Origin: REEB95 sp963785735
GTDB taxonomy: Bacteria > Pseudomonadota > Alphaproteobacteria > ATCC43930 > CGMCC-115725
Length of the DNA stretch: 64,000 bases
Assembly (NCBI GenBank): GCA_963785735.1
Contig: CAWAWJ010000001.1
Location: forward strand, 930,001 to 994,000
Direction: 5' to 3'
The notes beneath the pieces are model-generated. The model had not been told where the DNA came from. It saw nothing but the letters and a program-made list of their open reading frames with translations, and did no database searches. Shown here one piece after another: positions 25,303-34,566 of this stretch (the first letter of the stretch is position 1; each line of letters starts with the position of its first letter). Made by a program: the position numbers and the translations under genes.

Positions 25303-26147
25303 GAAAATTTCTTTCGGCGCTTTCCGCCATCCTTTTGCTCGGCTCCCCGGCCTTGGCCGGTTCGCTCAGCCTCGACGGCCCGCTTGAGCAGGGCGGCTTG
25401 GTTCACGGCAAGACCGATCCTGGCGCCAGGGTGAGCCTTGACGGCAAACCGGTGCGGGTCGCGCCCGACGGCAATTTCATCATTGGCTTCGGCCGCGACG
25501 CGCCCGGCCAAGCGGCGCTCGACGTGGTCTATCGCGACGGGACCACGGAGCACCGCGCCCTATCCGTCGCGGCGCGGCAATACGATACCCGCAACATCAC
25601 CGGCCTGCCGGAGGATCAGGTTTCCCCAGGCCCCGATCTGCTCGAACGCATCAAGCGCGAAAACGGCGAGGCTGCGGCGGCGCGCGCCATCGACAGCAAC
25701 CTGCTCTTCTTCGAGACAAGTTTCATCTGGCCGGTGACCGGGCCGATCAGCGGTGTCTATGGCAGCCAGACCATCCTCAATGGCGAGCCTCGCGCGCCGC
25801 ATATGGGCGTCGATATCGCCGCGCCCCCCGGCACGCCGATCAAGGCGCCGGCCGCGGGCGTCGTGACGTTGGCCGAAAAGGGTTTCTTCATGACCGGCGG
25901 CACGGTGATGATCGACCACGGCTATGGGCTATCGACGGTCTATTTCCACATGTCGCGGCTCGAGGTGAAGCTCGGCCAGAAAGTCGCGCAAGGCCAGGTG
26001 ATCGGCCTGGTGGGATCGACTGGCCGCGCCACCGGCCCGCATCTCCATTGGGGCTTGAACTGGTATCAGCTGCGGCTCGACCCGGCGCTGGTGGTGGGGC
26101 CGATGCCCGCCGCTAGTCCCGACAACGGCGCTCAACCGCTGCATTGA
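25299..26147 (+). CDS. Secreted M23 (LytM) metallopeptidase
   Basis: A 282-residue periplasmic protein with a cleavable signal peptide (about 1-20, ending SPALAG). Residues 22-85 form a bacterial-Ig-like or macroglobulin-like segment. The LytM zinc domain is at about 150-265 with HMGVD (His and Asp ligands), TVYFHM and the final HLHW. All the catalytic motifs seem intact, so it should cleave peptidoglycan cross-bridge peptides rather than serve only as an amidase activator. The GTG start overlaps the xseA stop (GTGA), implying coupling. It converges on lpxK. Confidence 0.92.
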   Translation: MRKFLSALSAILLLGSPALAGSLSLDGPLEQGGLVHGKTDPGARVSLDGKPVRVAPDGNFIIGFGRDAPGQAALDVVYRDGTTEHRALSVAARQYDTRNITGLPEDQVSPGPDLLERIKRENGEAAAARAIDSNLLFFETSFIWPVTGPISGVYGSQTILNGEPRAPHMGVDIAAPPGTPIKAPAAGVVTLAEKGFFMTGGTVMIDHGYGLSTVYFHMSRLEVKLGQKVAQGQVIGLVGSTGRATGPHLHWGLNWYQLRLDPALVVGPMPAASPDNGAQPLH

Positions 26148-26153
26148 CCCTGA

Positions 26154-27140
26154 TCACCGGCGAGTCCCGCCGCGTCTCAGGACATCGTCGAGGAGGTGGT
26201 CGAGCGCCTGCTCTTCGCGCCATTCCACATTGACCGGAAAGGATTCGACCCGCACGCGCCATGCCGGAGGCAGCCTGACCCAGTCCTTTTCTGTGGTCAG
26301 CAGGGGCGCGCCCGCCGCCCGCGCCTGCACCATCAGCGCCAACAACTCGGTTTCGCGGTAAGGGTGATGGTCGGCGAATTCATGGCGGGTGAGAATGCGC
26401 GCGCCGGCTTCCTCGGCGCTGCGGAAGAATTTCCCCGGATGTCCGATCCCGGCGAAGGCGACGAAAGACCGGCCGGCGAATTTACCGGGCTCGGCCGGCA
26501 TAAGGCGCGCATGCAGCACGGTCTTGCCGGCGAGGCGGGAGGCGATTCCGGCCCGATCCTCGCCCATCACCACCACCGCGTCGGCGCGGGCAAGTCCGCG
26601 CGCGGCATCCTCGCGCAACGGCCCGGAAGGAAATACTTTTCCGTTGCCCAGTCCGTAATCGCCGTCGATCACCAAGAGCGAGCAGGTCTTGGCCAAGGAC
26701 GGATTCTGCAAGCCGTCATCCATCAGAATTATTTCCGCGCCGGCAGCGATCGCTTGGTGCGCGCCGGCAACGCGGTCGGCCGAAACCCAGCACGGCGTGG
26801 CATGCGCCAGCAGCAGCGGCTCGTCGCCCACCTCGCGCGCCTCATGGCGCTGGGGATCGACCCGAAGCGGGCCGCGCGCCCGCCCGCCATAACCCCGGCT
26901 CAGGATCTGGACCTTGACGCCGCGCGCGGCGAGTTTCTTCGCCAGGGACAAAACCACAGGTGTCTTGCCGGCGCCCCCCAGAGCGAGATTGCCGACGCAG
27001 ATAACCGGCACGCCGGCTTGCGCGGGATGCACGCGGGCGAAACGCGCCGCCACCGCCGCATCATAAAGCGCGGCCAGCGGCGACAGCAGCTTGGATGCGG
27101 TGCCGTCGCGCCGCCAGAATTCAGGCGCGCGCAGCGGCAT
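26154..27140 (-). CDS. lpxK: Tetraacyldisaccharide 4'-kinase
   Basis: A 328-residue inner-membrane-associated kinase that phosphorylates the lipid A precursor. The N-terminal amphipathic helix (PEFWRRDGTASKLLSPLAALYD) is typical. The Walker A loop is GNLALGGAGKTP (about 51-62). SRGYGG and the Walker B-like LMDDGLQNPSL follow. The start lies inside the 3' end of waaA (20 bp overlap), the classic waaA-lpxK operon. Confidence 0.96.
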   Translation of the reverse strand: MPLRAPEFWRRDGTASKLLSPLAALYDAAVAARFARVHPAQAGVPVICVGNLALGGAGKTPVVLSLAKKLAARGVKVQILSRGYGGRARGPLRVDPQRHEAREVGDEPLLLAHATPCWVSADRVAGAHQAIAAGAEIILMDDGLQNPSLAKTCSLLVIDGDYGLGNGKVFPSGPLREDAARGLARADAVVVMGEDRAGIASRLAGKTVLHARLMPAEPGKFAGRSFVAFAGIGHPGKFFRSAEEAGARILTRHEFADHHPYRETELLALMVQARAAGAPLLTTEKDWVRLPPAWRVRVESFPVNVEWREEQALDHLLDDVLRRGGTRR

Positions 27141-28419
27141 GAGGCGAAAGCCGGTCGAGCCAGGGCGCGATGCGCTCCAGCACGGCGTCGAGCACGGCGC
27201 GATTGTCGGCGGCGATGCCGGCCGCCGCCGCCGCGCGCGCCGCGCGCTCCACCGGGTCGTCGAGCAGGCGGCCCACCGCCTTGCCGAGATCCTTGGCGTT
27301 GCCGACCACGATGGTGGCCTTGGCGCGCGCCAGCGTTTCGGTCACGGCGGCGCAATTGCTCATATCGGGGCCGTGCAGGATGGCGCAATCGAGGAGCGCC
27401 GCTTCCATCGGGTTATGCCCGCCCTTTTGCGCGAGCGAACCGCCGATGAAGGCGATGCCGGCCAGGCGGTAGAACAATCCCATCTCGCCCAGCGTGTCGG
27501 CGAGATAGATGTCGGTCGCGGGCTCGATCCGCTCGTTGCGTGCCCGTTGCGCCACGCGCAGGCCGGACGCGCGTAAACCGGCCGCGATCTCGTCGCCGCG
27601 CGCCGGATGGCGCGGCGCGATGATGGTGAGCAAGCCGGGATGCTTGCCAGCGAGGTCGTCATGCGCGCGCGCCGCCGCTTCTTCCTCGCCTTCATGAGTC
27701 GAGGCGGCGAGCCAGAGCGGCCGTCCAGCGCAGGAAGCCGCCAGCCGCGCCAGTTCGCCCTGATCGGCGGGCAGCGGCGCCGCCGCCGCCTTGAGATTGC
27801 CGACGGTCGAGGCCGCCGACGCCCCGAGCCGCGCCAGGCGCTGCGCCTGCACCGCGTCCTGCGCCAGGCAGAGATCGAAATTGGCCAAGAGCGGGCCGAT
27901 CAGCCCCGGCACCCGCCGCCAGCCGCGGAAGGACCGGAGCGACATGCGCCCGTTCAACAGCAGCAGCGGAATGCCGTTGCGGCAGGTCTCGGAGATCAGA
28001 TTGGGCCAGAGCTCGGATTCGACCCACAACGCCAGATCGGGCCGCCAATGGCCGAGGAAGCGGCGCACATAGGCGACGCGGTCGACCGGCACGTATTGAT
28101 GCCAGGCGCGGCCGGGCGGCAGCCGCGTCGCCAAAAGCCGCGCCGAGGTGACGGTGCCGGTGGTGACCAGCACCGAGAGATTGGGCCGCTCGACCAGCAG
28201 CCGGTCGATCAGCGAGAGCATCGACACCGCCTCGCCGATACTGGCGGCATGCACCCAGATGAGCTTGCCCGGCGGCCGCGGATGCGAGGCGTGGCCCTGG
28301 CGTTCGGCGAAGCGCTCGCGGTCTTCCTTGCCGCGCTCCATGCGGCAGGAGAGGTAAAGCGCGATCAGCGGCCCGAGCGCGGTTGTGGCGCCGCGGTAAA
28401 GCGACAAAAGCCGGTTCAT
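27121..28419 (-). CDS. waaA: 3-deoxy-D-manno-octulosonic acid (Kdo) transferase
   Basis: A 432-residue GT-B glycosyltransferase that adds Kdo to lipid IVA. There is an N-terminal membrane anchor helix at about 3-22. The catalytic stretch IWVHAASIGEA (with the conserved Glu) is at about 53-63. The acceptor-domain motifs VESELWPNL and GGSLAQKGGHNPMEAA are typical of WaaA. I chose the ATG at 28419, which overlaps the acyltransferase stop by 4 bp. Together with lpxK and the upstream DUF374 gene it forms a lipid A/LPS operon. Confidence 0.96.
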   Translation of the reverse strand: MNRLLSLYRGATTALGPLIALYLSCRMERGKEDRERFAERQGHASHPRPPGKLIWVHAASIGEAVSMLSLIDRLLVERPNLSVLVTTGTVTSARLLATRLPPGRAWHQYVPVDRVAYVRRFLGHWRPDLALWVESELWPNLISETCRNGIPLLLLNGRMSLRSFRGWRRVPGLIGPLLANFDLCLAQDAVQAQRLARLGASAASTVGNLKAAAAPLPADQGELARLAASCAGRPLWLAASTHEGEEEAAARAHDDLAGKHPGLLTIIAPRHPARGDEIAAGLRASGLRVAQRARNERIEPATDIYLADTLGEMGLFYRLAGIAFIGGSLAQKGGHNPMEAALLDCAILHGPDMSNCAAVTETLARAKATIVVGNAKDLGKAVGRLLDDPVERAARAAAAAGIAADNRAVLDAVLERIAPWLDRLSPHAAARA

Positions 28420-29186
28420 CCGTGCTCGCCGGCCTCGGGGTGGGGGGAGTCGCGGCGGACGCGGCGCATCGCCTTGCGGCCCATGGTGCCGGGCGAGAGG
28501 CGGCCATGGCCCATGAGCCGGTCGGCCTCGGAGGTGAGCGCGTTCAAGCGCTCCTCGATCAGGACGCGGTAATGCTCCATGCCGGTCGCGTCGAGATCGG
28601 CCGGCACCGCAATCGCCTCGCCCCAGAGAAAGACACCGCGCGAGAACGGGAAGGGCAGATGGAAACGGTCCCAGCTGTCGAGGTTGCGCCGCCAGGCGGT
28701 GGCATAGGTAAGCGGGATCACCGGCGCACCCGAAAGCCTTGCCACCGCGACGATGCCGGACGTGGCGCGCATCGCCGGCCCGTCCGGCCCGTCCGGGGTG
28801 ATGCCGACGCAATCGCCCGATTTGAGCTGCCGCACCATGTTGCGGAGCGCGACATGGCCGCCCTCGGTCGAGGAGCCGGCGATCGAATCGATGCCGAAAT
28901 GCCGCACCGCGTCGGCGATGATGCGGCCGTCGCGGTGGCCGGAGATGAGCATGTGGATGGCTTGGCGCTTGTTCCAGGCGCAGGGCATCATCAAGAGGCG
29001 GCCGTGCCAGAAGGCGAGGATGAAGGGGCGCTGGGCCGCGTGGAACGCCGCCGGGATCGACGCGCCTTCGGTCGACCATATTCCGGTCCAGCGCACCAGG
29101 CGGATATAGAGCGCGACCAGCGCGCACAGAAAACGCCGAGCCCCGTCCGAGCGCAGCAGCCCTTTCAGCGAGCCCCTCTCAAACAT
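28416..29186 (-). CDS. Lysophospholipid acyltransferase-family protein (DUF374)
   Basis: A 256-residue DUF374 protein with an N-terminal hydrophobic segment (about 17-33). The acyltransferase-like core is FILAFWHGRLLMMP with the His of the HxxxxD-like motif, then GSSTEGGHVALRNM and ITPDGPDGPAM. The family almost always lies just before waaA in alphaproteobacteria and is thought to act in lipid A or LPS acylation. The exact reaction is not established. Its stop overlaps the waaA start (ATGA). Confidence 0.88.
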   Translation of the reverse strand: MFERGSLKGLLRSDGARRFLCALVALYIRLVRWTGIWSTEGASIPAAFHAAQRPFILAFWHGRLLMMPCAWNKRQAIHMLISGHRDGRIIADAVRHFGIDSIAGSSTEGGHVALRNMVRQLKSGDCVGITPDGPDGPAMRATSGIVAVARLSGAPVIPLTYATAWRRNLDSWDRFHLPFPFSRGVFLWGEAIAVPADLDATGMEHYRVLIEERLNALTSEADRLMGHGRLSPGTMGRKAMRRVRRDSPHPEAGEHG

Positions 29187-29411
29187 GGACGCCCTCGCGG
29201 CGCGGCGACGGCAGCGAGGCGTGGACGGTCGCGGACGCGGCTTTGGGGGACGAGGCTTCGAAGCTCAAAACGGCGGATTCCCTTTGGTTTGTCGGGGATT
29301 TAGCGCGCGATCATATCACGGCGTCCGAAGAACGTCCCGAGTGTTAGCCGAGGCATCGGGGCGTTTGCAAGGTTCTAGGCTGGAAAACGGCGGGCTGTGC
29401 CCCGGTCCGGC

Positions 29412-30755
29412 TCAAGCTCCGGCTACGGTCATGCCTTCGACCAGCAGCGTCGGCGCGTCAATACCGGTCCTGAATTCGAGGTCGCTCGCCGGGCGCAGAT
29501 TGAGGAACATGTCCTTTAAATTCCCGGCCACCGTCACCTCATGCACCGGATAGCTGAGCCGGCCGCGCTCGATCCAGAAACCGGCGGCGCCGCGGCTGTA
29601 ATCGCCGGTGATGCCGTTGACCCCCATGCCCATGAGCTCGGTCACGTAAAATCCGTTTTCGATCTCGGCGATGAGTTCCTGCGCCGTCACCTCGCCGGGG
29701 GCAAGATAGAGATTGGACGGGCCAGGACCGGGCGGGCCCGACGGGCCGCGATGGGCGTGGCCGGTGGTGTGAAGTTTCAGCTGGTGGGCGGTTGCGCAAT
29801 CGAGGAACCAGGTCTGGAGCACGCCGTCCTCGACGATGATGCGCTTGCGGTTTGCCACGCCCTCGGCGTCGAAGGGCACCGAACGGTGGCCGCGTTTGAC
29901 ATGCGGATCGTCGATCACGGCCAATCCGGCGGGCAGGATGCGGCTCCCAAGCTTGTCCTTTAGGAAACTGGTGCCGCGCGCGATGGCCGCGCCGTTGATG
30001 GCGCCGGAAAGATGCCGCAGCAGAGAGCTCGAAACCCGCGGATCGTAGACCACCGGGACCCTCGCGGTGGCCACCTTGCGCGCCTTCAACCGTGCCACCG
30101 CGCGCTCGCCCGCCTTGCGGCCGATTTCCGCCGGACTCTTCAAATCGGCGGCGTGCACCGCCGAATCCCAATCGTCGTCGCGTTCCATGCTTGCCCCTTC
30201 ACCCGCCAGCACCGCGACGGCGATGCTGTGGCCGGTGCCGGCGTATTTCCCGCTGAAGCCGTTGGAGGCGACGATCGCCATCTCGGCGCGGGTCCAGCTC
30301 GCCTGCGCGCCTTCCGAATTGGTGACGCCGACAATCGCGCGCGCGGAATCCTCGGCTTCGGAAGCCCGCCGCACCAGAATTTCGGGCGCGGGCTCGATGG
30401 GGTCGACCATGTCGAGCGCGGGGAAATTTTTGGCGAGCTCGGCCGAATCGGCCAGGCCGCAATAAGGATCCTCGGGCACCGCCTTCGCCATCTCGATCGC
30501 GCGCGGGATCAAATCGTGCTCGTGATTGGCGGCGCGGTCGTTGGAGGAGACGATCGCCTGGCGCTTGCCGATGATGACGCGCAAGCCCAGATCGAAGCCC
30601 TCGGCGCGTTCGAGTTTCTCGATCACGCCCAGGCGCTGGCTGTGCGACAGCGCGATACCCTCGATCAGCACGGCGTCGGCCTGGTCGGCGCCGGCGCGCC
30701 GGGCGCGGCTGACGAGGTCGCCCAGGACGGACAGGGCATCGGGAGCTTTGGACAT
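29412..30755 (-). CDS. pmbA: TldE/PmbA, partner subunit of the TldD metalloprotease
   Basis: A 447-residue member of the TldD/TldE family. It lacks the HExxxH metal motif seen in TldD, as expected of the non-catalytic partner. Family features are the N-terminal ADQADAVLIEG and GLRVIIGKRQAIVSSND blocks and the C-terminal ITGDYSRGAAGFWIERG. TldD-TldE heterodimers degrade unfolded peptides and mature some RiPPs such as microcin B17. tldD is at 37.3-38.7 kb on the same strand, separated by LPS-unrelated genes. About 225 bp with no visible gene separate it from the DUF374 gene downstream. Confidence 0.94.
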   Translation of the reverse strand: MSKAPDALSVLGDLVSRARRAGADQADAVLIEGIALSHSQRLGVIEKLERAEGFDLGLRVIIGKRQAIVSSNDRAANHEHDLIPRAIEMAKAVPEDPYCGLADSAELAKNFPALDMVDPIEPAPEILVRRASEAEDSARAIVGVTNSEGAQASWTRAEMAIVASNGFSGKYAGTGHSIAVAVLAGEGASMERDDDWDSAVHAADLKSPAEIGRKAGERAVARLKARKVATARVPVVYDPRVSSSLLRHLSGAINGAAIARGTSFLKDKLGSRILPAGLAVIDDPHVKRGHRSVPFDAEGVANRKRIIVEDGVLQTWFLDCATAHQLKLHTTGHAHRGPSGPPGPGPSNLYLAPGEVTAQELIAEIENGFYVTELMGMGVNGITGDYSRGAAGFWIERGRLSYPVHEVTVAGNLKDMFLNLRPASDLEFRTGIDAPTLLVEGMTVAGA

Positions 30756-30817
30756 GAAATCCGGGAAAAGGCGGCGGGACCCCCATCATAGGGGGTGGAG
30801 CGGGGCGCCTTCCAGGG

Positions 30818-31471
30818 TCATTCGGGCGCGAGCCGCAATATCAAAGTCTCGCGGCTGGTCTGGTCTTCCAACTCCAGGGATGTCGGCACGTCGTAACGGG
30901 CGACGGGTTCGAGACCGCTCTTCGGCAGATAGGCCCTGCCGGGATCGCCCAGCAGCACCAGTGCGTCCTTTCCCGCCAAAAGCCGCAACCAGGGAATGAG
31001 CTTCCCGGCCAAGGGCCGTTCATAACACATGTCGCCCGCCAGCGCGGCCTGCCAGTCTCCGGGCTCGCGCGCCAGCAGATCGGCGGTCTCGATGACAAGC
31101 GACACGCCGTTCAAGTCCGCATTCATGGCAATGGCGGCGCAGGCGAAGGCATCGGGTTCGGCGGCCGTGACGTGTCCGCCCGCTATCGCGGCGGCGATCG
31201 CGACCAGCCCGCATCCGGCGCCGATATCGAGCACGCTCTTCCCCGCCACAAGCCCAGGATGGTCGAGGATGTGGCGCGCCAGCGCCTGGCCGCCCGGCCA
31301 GGCGAAGGCCCAATAGGGCGGCGGCAATTGGGATTGCTCCAGCACCGTCTCGGTCGCTTGCCACAGGGGAGTTACCTCGGTGGCGAGGAAAAGCTTGATC
31401 TCGGGACAAAGCGGCGGCGACGCCACCGCCGTATTGGCGCGTATGAAGGCCTGGTGATCCTTAAAGGACAT
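30818..31471 (-). CDS. ETF-beta lysine methyltransferase-like protein (methyltransferase family 16)
   Basis: A 217-residue SAM-dependent methyltransferase. The motif PPYWAFAWPGGQALARHI (about 51-68), the SAM loop LDIGAGCGLVAIAAA and the post-I acidic AAEPD match the family containing human ETFBKMT and its alphaproteobacterial homologues, which methylate lysines next to the recognition loop of electron-transfer flavoprotein beta. A GDMCYE segment near residue 145 corresponds to the catalytic-site region. The assignment rests on motifs only; a related protein N-methyltransferase is possible. The start overlaps the ubiA 3' end by 11 bp, so the two are probably co-expressed. Confidence 0.8.
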   Translation of the reverse strand: MSFKDHQAFIRANTAVASPPLCPEIKLFLATEVTPLWQATETVLEQSQLPPPYWAFAWPGGQALARHILDHPGLVAGKSVLDIGAGCGLVAIAAAIAGGHVTAAEPDAFACAAIAMNADLNGVSLVIETADLLAREPGDWQAALAGDMCYERPLAGKLIPWLRLLAGKDALVLLGDPGRAYLPKSGLEPVARYDVPTSLELEDQTSRETLILRLAPE

Positions 31472-32354
31472 GCGCGGCGGTTATCCCCGCCAGCAACAGC
31501 CAGCCCACCGCGCGGTTCGATTTGAACTTGGCGAGGCAATCGCCGCTCTCATCGAGCGCGACCGCGCCCGCCTGCCAGGCCATCTGCGCCGCCGCCAAGC
31601 CGAGCGCGAACCAGAACCAGGGCCCGAGCCCGGCCGCATAGCCCGCGCCCGCCCATAAGCCCGCCGCCGCGGCATAGAAGACGAACAGGAATGGCCGCGT
31701 ATTTTCTCCGAGCGCCAAGGCGGAGGATTTCACGCCGATCAGCGCGTCGTCCTCCTTGTCCTGATGCGCATAGATGGTGTCGTAGCCCAGCGTCCAGGCA
31801 ATGCCGCCAGCATAAAGCAGATAAGCGGGCCAGCCGAGCACGCCGCTCGCCGCGGCAAAACCCATCAACGCGCCCCAATTGAAATTCAAGCCCAGGAAAA
31901 ATTGCGGCCAATATGTCACTCGCTTCATGAAAGGGTATGTGGCGATCAGCAGCAGCACGGTGAATCCCAAATCGATCGCCAGCCGGTTGAGGCAGAGCAG
32001 CACCAAGGCGCCCACCGCCAGCTCGCAAGCCATGAACAAGGCCGCCTGGCGGACAGAAACCTGACCGCTCGGGATCGGCCTTGCGCGGGTGCGCTCGACG
32101 CGCGCATCGAAATCGCGGTCGGCGATGTCGTTGAAGGTGCAGCCGGCGCCGCGCATGGCGACCGCGCCGGCGGCGAAGAGGATCATGAGTTTCCAATCGG
32201 GCCAGCCACCGGCCGCGAGCGCGATTCCCCACCAGCCGGGGAAGAGCAAAAGCCAGGTGCCGATCGGCCGGTCGAGCCGCGCGAGGCGCAGATAAGGCCG
32301 CCAATGCCGCGGCGCGAGCCGGTCGACCCAATCGCCGCTCGGGATGTCGGTCAT
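31461..32354 (-). CDS. ubiA: 4-hydroxybenzoate polyprenyltransferase
   Basis: A 297-residue integral-membrane prenyltransferase of ubiquinone synthesis. The first Asp-rich motif is NDIADRDFDARVERT, the second DTIYAHQDKEDD; together they bind the prenyl diphosphate through magnesium. Eight to nine hydrophobic helices are visible. I use the ATG at 32354 (MTDIPSGDW); the frame is open to 32411, but that region contains the start of the divergent rsmE. Only about 55 bp separate the two starts. Confidence 0.95.
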   Translation of the reverse strand: MTDIPSGDWVDRLAPRHWRPYLRLARLDRPIGTWLLLFPGWWGIALAAGGWPDWKLMILFAAGAVAMRGAGCTFNDIADRDFDARVERTRARPIPSGQVSVRQAALFMACELAVGALVLLCLNRLAIDLGFTVLLLIATYPFMKRVTYWPQFFLGLNFNWGALMGFAAASGVLGWPAYLLYAGGIAWTLGYDTIYAHQDKEDDALIGVKSSALALGENTRPFLFVFYAAAAGLWAGAGYAAGLGPWFWFALGLAAAQMAWQAGAVALDESGDCLAKFKSNRAVGWLLLAGITAAHVL

Positions 32355-32409
32355 AACGGCGCATCTTGCCCTTGCTTCTGCCGCCCGGGAAGTGTGGCAA
32401 TATCGGCCC

Positions 32410-33159
32410 ATGGCCTATCAGCCGGTCACCCGCCTCTTCGTCGAGGCCAGCCTGGGCGAGGGCGGCTCGCTCGGCCTCCCCGCGCCCCAGGCGCATTACC
32501 TGAAATCGGTGCTGCGCCTCGGCAAGGGCGACGAACTCGCCCTTTTCAACGGCCGCGACGGCGAATATGGCGCGCGCATAGCCGGGCAGGGGCGCGGCTG
32601 GTGTTCGCTCGACATCCTGGCCCAGCGCAAGAAGCAACGCGATGAAGGCGATCTGTGGCTGGTCTTCGCGCCGATCAAGCGCGCGCGGCTCGATTTTCTG
32701 GCCGAGAAATCGTGCGAGCTGGGCGTCTCCGAAATCCATCCGGTGATGACCGCGCGCACCATGGTGGCGCGCGTCAACGCCGAGCGTTTGCGCGCCAACG
32801 CCATCGAGGCCGCCGAGCAGAGCGAGCGGCTTTCCGTGCCGGTTGTGCATGAGCCGGTCACGCTCGCCGGGCTCCTCAAATCCTGGCCGCCTGCGCGCAA
32901 GCTCATCCTGTGCGATGAAAGCGGCACCGCCCCGCCCTTGGCTCAGGCCTTGAAGGGCATGAGCCCCGCGCCCAGCGCAATCCTGACCGGCCCGGAAGGC
33001 GGTTTCGCCGATTCCGAACTTGACGATCTGCGCAAACTCCCCTTTGTATGCCCGGTCGGCCTGGGGCCACGGGTGCTGCGCGCCGACACCGCGGCGCTTG
33101 CCGCGCTGGCGGCGTTCCAGGCTCTGGCCGGGGATTGGTCCCGCAACATTCCGCGCTAA
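32410..33159 (+). CDS. rsmE: 16S rRNA (uracil1498-N3)-methyltransferase
   Basis: A 249-residue SPOUT-class (knotted) methyltransferase. The N-terminal PUA-like domain has RLFVEASL and HYLKSVLRLGKGDEL. The C-terminal knot has AEKSCELGVSEI, LTGPEGGFADSE and LGPRVLRADTA, all RsmE signatures. The ATG at 32410 gives the usual start; the frame also extends upstream to 32344, over ubiA. It is followed by gshA 29 bp later. Confidence 0.95.
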   Translation: MAYQPVTRLFVEASLGEGGSLGLPAPQAHYLKSVLRLGKGDELALFNGRDGEYGARIAGQGRGWCSLDILAQRKKQRDEGDLWLVFAPIKRARLDFLAEKSCELGVSEIHPVMTARTMVARVNAERLRANAIEAAEQSERLSVPVVHEPVTLAGLLKSWPPARKLILCDESGTAPPLAQALKGMSPAPSAILTGPEGGFADSELDDLRKLPFVCPVGLGPRVLRADTAALAALAAFQALAGDWSRNIPR

Positions 33160-33188
33160 TTTCACGCAACAGAGACAGAATCGCCTTC

Positions 33189-34553
33189 ATGTCCGCTCCT
33201 TCGCATTCCGGCGGCGCGCCGATCACCGACAAGCGCCAGCTGATCGACTATCTGGCCGCGGGCTGCAAGCCGCCGGCCGAATGGCGCATCGGTACCGAGC
33301 ACGAGAAATTCGTCTTCCGCCGCACGGATCTGCGCCGCCCGCCTTATGAGGGCCCCGGCGGCATCGAGGCGCTGCTGAAAGGGCTGATGCGCTTCGGTTG
33401 GGACGGCGTGTTCGACGCCGACAAGCTGGTCGGGCTCGCGCAGAACGGCGCCGGCATCTCGCTCGAGCCCGGCGGGCAGTTCGAGCTGTCGGGCGCGCCC
33501 TTGAAGACCTTGCACGAGACCTGCGCCGAGTTGCATTTGCATCTGCGCCAGGTGCGCGAGGTCGCGGAGGAACTCGATCTCGGCATGCTCGGCATGGGCT
33601 TCGATCCGCAATGGCGGCGCGCGGACGTGCCGTTGATGCCGAAACGGCGCTACGCCATCATGCGCGACTACATGCCGAAGAAGGGCAAGCTCGGGCTCGA
33701 CATGATGCTGCGCACCTGCACCGTGCAGGTGAATCTCGATTTCGCTTCCGAGGCCGACATGGTGGCAAAATTCCGTGTCGGGCTGGCCTTGCAGCCTTTC
33801 GCAACCGCGCTCTTCGCCGCCTCGCCCTTCACCGAGGGCAAGCCCAACGGGTTCCTGAGCTATCGCAGCCAGATCTGGACCGACACCGATCCCGACCGGT
33901 GCGGGATATTGCCCTTCGTGTTCGAGCCCGGCATGGGCTTCGAGCGCTATGTCGACTACATGCTCGACGTGCCGATGTATTTCGTCTACCGCGACGGCAA
34001 CTACATCGACGTCGCCGGGCAAAGCTTCCGCGATTTCATGAGGGGCAAACTGCCGGGCATGCCGGGCGCGACCCCGGTGATGAGCGATTGGGCCGATCAC
34101 CTGACCACGGCTTTCCCCGAGGTCCGCCTGAAACAGTTCCTGGAAATGCGCGGCGCCGATGGCGGGCCGTGGCGGCGTCTCTGCGCGCTGCCGGCGTTCT
34201 GGACCGGGTTGCTCTACGATCGCGGGGCGCTCGACCAGGCGTCGCGGCTCGTCGCCGATTGGACCCACGCGGATCACGCGGCGCTTCGCCGCGACGTGCC
34301 GAAGCAGGGCCTCGCGACCAAGTTCCGCGGCCGGGCCTTGAAGGACTGGGCGCTCGATATCCTCAACATCGCGGGCGTGGGGTTGAAGGCGCGCGCGCAA
34401 CTCGATTCGACGCGCGACGATGAAAGCATCTTCCTCGACACGCTCATCGAAAGCGCCGAATCGGGGCTCACGCCGGCCGAGCGGCTGCTGGCGGAATATC
34501 GCGGCCGCTGGGGGGCCAAGATCGCCCCGCTCTACCAGGAACAGGCTTATTGA
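33189..34553 (+). CDS. gshA: Glutamate-cysteine ligase (alphaproteobacterial/plant-type GCS2)
   Basis: A 454-residue enzyme for the first step of glutathione synthesis. Signatures are RIGTEHEKFVF (about 34-44), ISLEPGGQFELSGAP, TCTVQVNLDF and KGKLGLDMM, all typical of the plant/alphaproteobacterial class rather than E. coli GshA. The two redox cysteines of plant enzymes cannot be assigned by eye. gshB is not in the window. A glutathione-dependent organism fits with the Prx5-type peroxiredoxin at 52.5 kb. Confidence 0.95.
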   Translation: MSAPSHSGGAPITDKRQLIDYLAAGCKPPAEWRIGTEHEKFVFRRTDLRRPPYEGPGGIEALLKGLMRFGWDGVFDADKLVGLAQNGAGISLEPGGQFELSGAPLKTLHETCAELHLHLRQVREVAEELDLGMLGMGFDPQWRRADVPLMPKRRYAIMRDYMPKKGKLGLDMMLRTCTVQVNLDFASEADMVAKFRVGLALQPFATALFAASPFTEGKPNGFLSYRSQIWTDTDPDRCGILPFVFEPGMGFERYVDYMLDVPMYFVYRDGNYIDVAGQSFRDFMRGKLPGMPGATPVMSDWADHLTTAFPEVRLKQFLEMRGADGGPWRRLCALPAFWTGLLYDRGALDQASRLVADWTHADHAALRRDVPKQGLATKFRGRALKDWALDILNIAGVGLKARAQLDSTRDDESIFLDTLIESAESGLTPAERLLAEYRGRWGAKIAPLYQEQAY

Positions 34554-34566
34554 GAAGGACGACCCC

